Under the pieces are notes generated by a model. That model saw only the letters and a list, made by a program, of their open reading frames with translations. It had not been told where the DNA came from and searched no databases. From Pegea sp. RAD2-039 (taxonomy: Eukaryota; Chordata; Thaliacea; Salpida; Salpidae), in assembly GCA_034620365.1 (NCBI GenBank), contig JAQGEQ010000116.1:186001-250000 (forward strand): a DNA stretch of 64,000 bases, written 5' to 3'. The position numbers and the translations under genes are program-made. This document shows positions 61,116 to 64,000 of this stretch, in pieces (position 1 is the stretch's first letter; the number at the start of each line of letters is the position of its first letter).

Positions 61116-63609
61116 TTAAACATTGTGAACAGCGATCGAGCTTGTGACGTCACTATCCTCATTTGCATATATTCGTTCAATCAAATCAAAGTATTTTGAC
61201 AAGATAGCTTTTCTTCGTAACTTCAGCGTCGGACCTAAAAACAGCGATGACGTCACTAGCATCTACCGACTGATGACGTCACTAACCAAGTTCGCCTCCT
61301 TTTATGGTGAAGTTTTCGTTCAAGACGCACCATTTGCGAATTTCACTTCCTGACGTCATCACTGAATTCGCTTCTTTCAATTTCAACTGTAATTGATGAC
61401 GTCATATTTCACATATGATGATGACGTCACATTTCATATATGATGATGACGTCATATTTCATATATGATGATGACGTCACAACTCACTCGAATCGCTTCA
61501 TTGAAGTCCAAATCATTTCCGGAAGAAATTTGTGACAAACGAAACGAAGAACTTCCGGCTGAACGACAAAATTCGATCGTTTCTTCTGTCAATACGTCAC
61601 TAATGACGTCATCACCGCTATTTATCGATTCTTCGTGCTTGCACTGCGCAAAAATAATTTGTGATGTAGTCATCACCGATGACGTCATCACTTGTAACGT
61701 AAATAAAGCAATAACGTAAGGACGGCGATTAGCGACGATGACGCAATGGCGTAAGAAGGGAATTTCCCGTCGAAGTTGAGCTTCAATCTTTAGAGCAGGG
61801 ATTTTATCACCTTGTGACGTCATCATCAAATCTACAAACATATGGGGTCACGTGATGTCATTTAACTGATGACGTCATCACCTTTCAAACGACCGCAGAT
61901 ATAAACAAAGCCGTCGTCATCACAACGACCGACGTCACCACTTCGAAACCAACCTTCTTCATCTACTTCGATAGTGACGTCACCGATGTAACCCATCGCT
62001 ACGTTTCGACCCCATAAACAAATCTGTGATGACGTCATCAATTTATAACTACACTTATGACGTCACTTCTACCTCTTCGTTGTCAGGATCAATTTTGACG
62101 CGTAACCCTGGCAACGCTTTGCCGACCGATTGAAGCCGAAAACGTCCCGGTGACGTCATCGAACAAATATGAGGCCCTGCACTTGATGACGTCATCACAT
62201 ATGATCGATGATGACGTCATTACATACCACAAGTTTCACTTAATCCGTAAATTTCAATTAAGTTGATGTTTGATGACCAGATATTGGTTTGTGTTTCCAT
62301 GGCAACCGGACCAGCGGTCGACGCTGGCAACCAACATCGGTCCAAACCAACTAAAGTTTTTTGGTAACGAAAAGTAAACCTCTCGGCCAATGAGAAACCA
62401 AAAGCGCTTCCCGACTCGCTGTATGACGTCATCAACATCTGATGATTGTCGTGACATCACACTTACCCACGTGACTTCATTTGTAGCGTTTGAAACGCGA
62501 TTGAACGCGTGAAGCGATGAAGACGTCTTTCAATTATTCCACTTTCTTCAATTTGATTTTTTAACTTCAAATGGATTTTCTCCCAAACTCTCGGCACAGA
62601 AATGAAAATCGTCGGGCGAACTTGACGTAAGGTGGTTGCTAAGGTCCCCTAACAACCAACAATCATGTATACGAATTGATGACGTCATCAACTTACTTTC
62701 AAAGCATCAACATCGGCGAAATAGACAGTGGAAGCAGTTGCTAGTGGCAACCAAACGTCAGATAGTTGTGAAGCGACATGTGAAAGAGGCAGATACGAAA
62801 CAATCACTTCATGATGCATACTCCCGATCCACGTCATCAAGCTTCTCGTCGTCCACGTGATCTACAAGTGATGACGTCATCAAGTTGCTAGTGATGACGT
62901 CATCAACTGACATTGTCATGACTTAACATAACTCCTTTTGCTTGGCCACTGGTTCCTGATGTAAATACGATTTGGCAACATTCATTCGCTCGCTGTTCTC
63001 GCGTTATTTCATCGATGACGTCATCGCTGACATCATCACCTTGCTGTAAAAAGCTCTCCCACTACAAATGATATCGTTGATGACGTCATATACGGAGTGA
63101 AAGACAAAATACCGAATAGACATTTTCGAGTGTGACGTCATCTGATGACGTCATCACCACCACGAATTTCAGCTTCGGTAATTGATGCCAAATCTGGAAA
63201 CGATTTTTTTAACTTTTTTTTTACAAAAAATTTTTTTCAACTTTTAATATTTTCTCCATTTGTATTTTATCATCGACGAATATCACCGGTGATGACGTCA
63301 TCTCGATGACGTATTTGCAAGACTCTGGTGTGTTAGTGACGTAAATACCGCATCCAATACCTCTGTTGTTGATAAAAAAATTTTTAGCTCCGAGAACAAA
63401 TGAATTTGTTATCAGATGCTTTTATGAAGCGTTGACAAGATGTTGTCATGACAACCGGTATTAATCAGCTAATTAAAAACCGCCGAGTAAAAGCTTTTTG
63501 TGACGTCATCGCTGATTTACCCGGCAAAAATAATTCCCAAATTCGCAAAAATCCAAAAAGGTGAATTTGGAGCTAAAATACATCCAACTTGAAGACGCTC
63601 GAAGTTAAG
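61116..63609 (-). CDS. ACSBG: bubblegum-type long-chain acyl-CoA synthetase, N-terminus unresolved
   Basis: Activates long-chain fatty acids with ATP and CoA. From the 5' side: [20 protein letters not shown] (exon 63521-63609), [33 protein letters not shown] (the P-loop-like AMP motif), LSHDN|ITWT across an intron, then [18 protein letters not shown]. It continues [131 protein letters not shown] and [20 protein letters not shown], stop at 61116. YLPLSH, YGLSET and GGELGP.LKL-type segments are diagnostic of ACSBG. Most introns are 48-51 nt and built around TGACGTCA. Exons encoding about the first 100 residues upstream of 63609 could not be traced. Confidence 0.9.
61395..61482. repeat. 25-bp tandem repeat containing TGACGTCA
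   Basis: Units 61395-61419, 61420-61444, 61445-61469 and a partial copy to 61482. Each starts GATGACGTCA and ends CATATGAT or ATATATGAT. The array fills almost the whole 101-base intron 61387-61487. Confidence 0.85.
61644..61691 (-). other. 48-nt stop-free intron of the acyl-CoA synthetase
   Basis: Minus strand GTGATG...GCGCAG. Removing it joins ALFTLQ to CKHEES, matching the family pattern LTLKCK. It is a multiple of three and has no stop codon, so retention would add 16 residues including [10 protein letters not shown]. Confidence 0.75.
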
Positions 63610-64000
63610 CTGAAAAACAAGCCGATTATGACGTCATACGCTCGTTACAAGTCGTTTTCATGCATGAGTGATTTCATCTCGTGTTGATAACTGAACGGAT
63701 GTAATGAGATCATAAGAACTTCCTTTTTGAAGATGACTCATCGCGACAAGTTAGCTTTATGACGTCATTAATCGCTGTTTATAAGCGATTTGTAAAGATG
63801 ACGTCATCAGGGTGATAATATTTTGTTTATTTTGTCATTTATTTTGCGATGTAATAAAAAAAAACTTTTTTAAACTGTTTAGTCGTCATGGAGACCGCTA
63901 TAAACGCTGATGACGTAATTGAAAAACAATTGGAAAAATGAATTATTAAATTTTGAAAGTTAAAAACATATTTTTTGGTTTCAATTTTGAGTCATTTCAG
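63610..64000. other. 5' flank or N-terminal region of the acyl-CoA synthetase gene
   Basis: Contains three more TGACGTCA words (63629, 63760, 63799). A minus-strand open stretch starts MSHLQKGSSYDLITSVQ near 63734, but it ends in a stop and does not join the first clear exon in phase. Content otherwise unassigned. Confidence 0.4.

Noticed and set aside
61465..61719. Plus-strand open frame rich in MTS motifs.
   Set aside because: Antisense to acyl-CoA synthetase exons; the open frame arises because the octamer is palindromic and stop-free in several frames.
11360..63806. CRISPR-like array because of repeated palindromes.
   Set aside because: Repeat unit is 8-13 bases, spacing is irregular, and the genome is eukaryotic.

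Overview
This is a nuclear window from an animal genome. It is AT-rich, with spliceosomal GT-AG introns and only metazoan gene families: long-form Capicua, PRCC, endonuclease V, a b0,+-type SLC7 transporter, a TSR/ShKT secreted protein, LRRC46, a PDE10-like phosphodiesterase, a bubblegum acyl-CoA synthetase and a relaxin-receptor-like GPCR. A 16-nt string at 58202-58217 matches the ascidian (Ciona) spliced-leader exon as I remember it. A polypyrimidine-AG also sits 4 nt before the PRCC start codon. With the dense TGACGTCA words these make a tunicate, perhaps a phlebobranch ascidian, my best guess. That guess is inference, not proof.

Layout: 1-9396 (-) Capicua, whose 3' end lies off the window. 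9.4-18.6 kb is an AT desert with a few structured islets. 18.6-19.1 kb (-) is a small heat shock protein. 19.8-21.7 kb (-) is a C16orf78-like coiled-coil gene. 24.9-25.8 kb (+) is PRCC, followed closely by ENDOV at 26.0-27.9 kb (+). 28.9-34.6 kb (-) is an SLC7A9-like transporter. 37.2-42.0 kb (-) is a 14-TSR protein flanked by two ShKT-like domains. 44.6-46.8 kb (-) is LRRC46. 48.5-49.3 kb (+) is a coiled-coil gene broken by an in-frame TAA. 50.0-53.0 kb (-) is a PDE10-like gene. 55.1-56.1 kb (+) is a decayed relaxin-receptor-like GPCR. 56.6-60.0 kb holds nested LINE fragments. 61.1-63.6 kb (-) is an ACSBG-type acyl-CoA synthetase with an unresolved N-terminus.

The window has two genomic textures. 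Most genes (PRCC, ENDOV, SLC7, TSR, LRRC46) are AT-rich and often have longer AT-rich introns. PDE10, ACSBG and parts of Capicua are GC-richer, have introns of about 45-75 nt, and are saturated with palindromic words: TGACGTCA (33 exact copies in 2.7 kb of the ACSBG locus and 10 in the PDE locus), TCACGTGA, and RFX X-box-like GTTGC..GCAAC. The CRE-like octamer fills introns and is also written into conserved coding positions, usually as Met-Thr-Ser. This is the most unusual signal in the window.

The genes do not form one pathway. Capicua is a transcriptional repressor. PDE10 would degrade cyclic nucleotides that signal through CREB-type factors, whose consensus site is TGACGTCA, but any functional link between that enzyme and the octamer fields is speculative.
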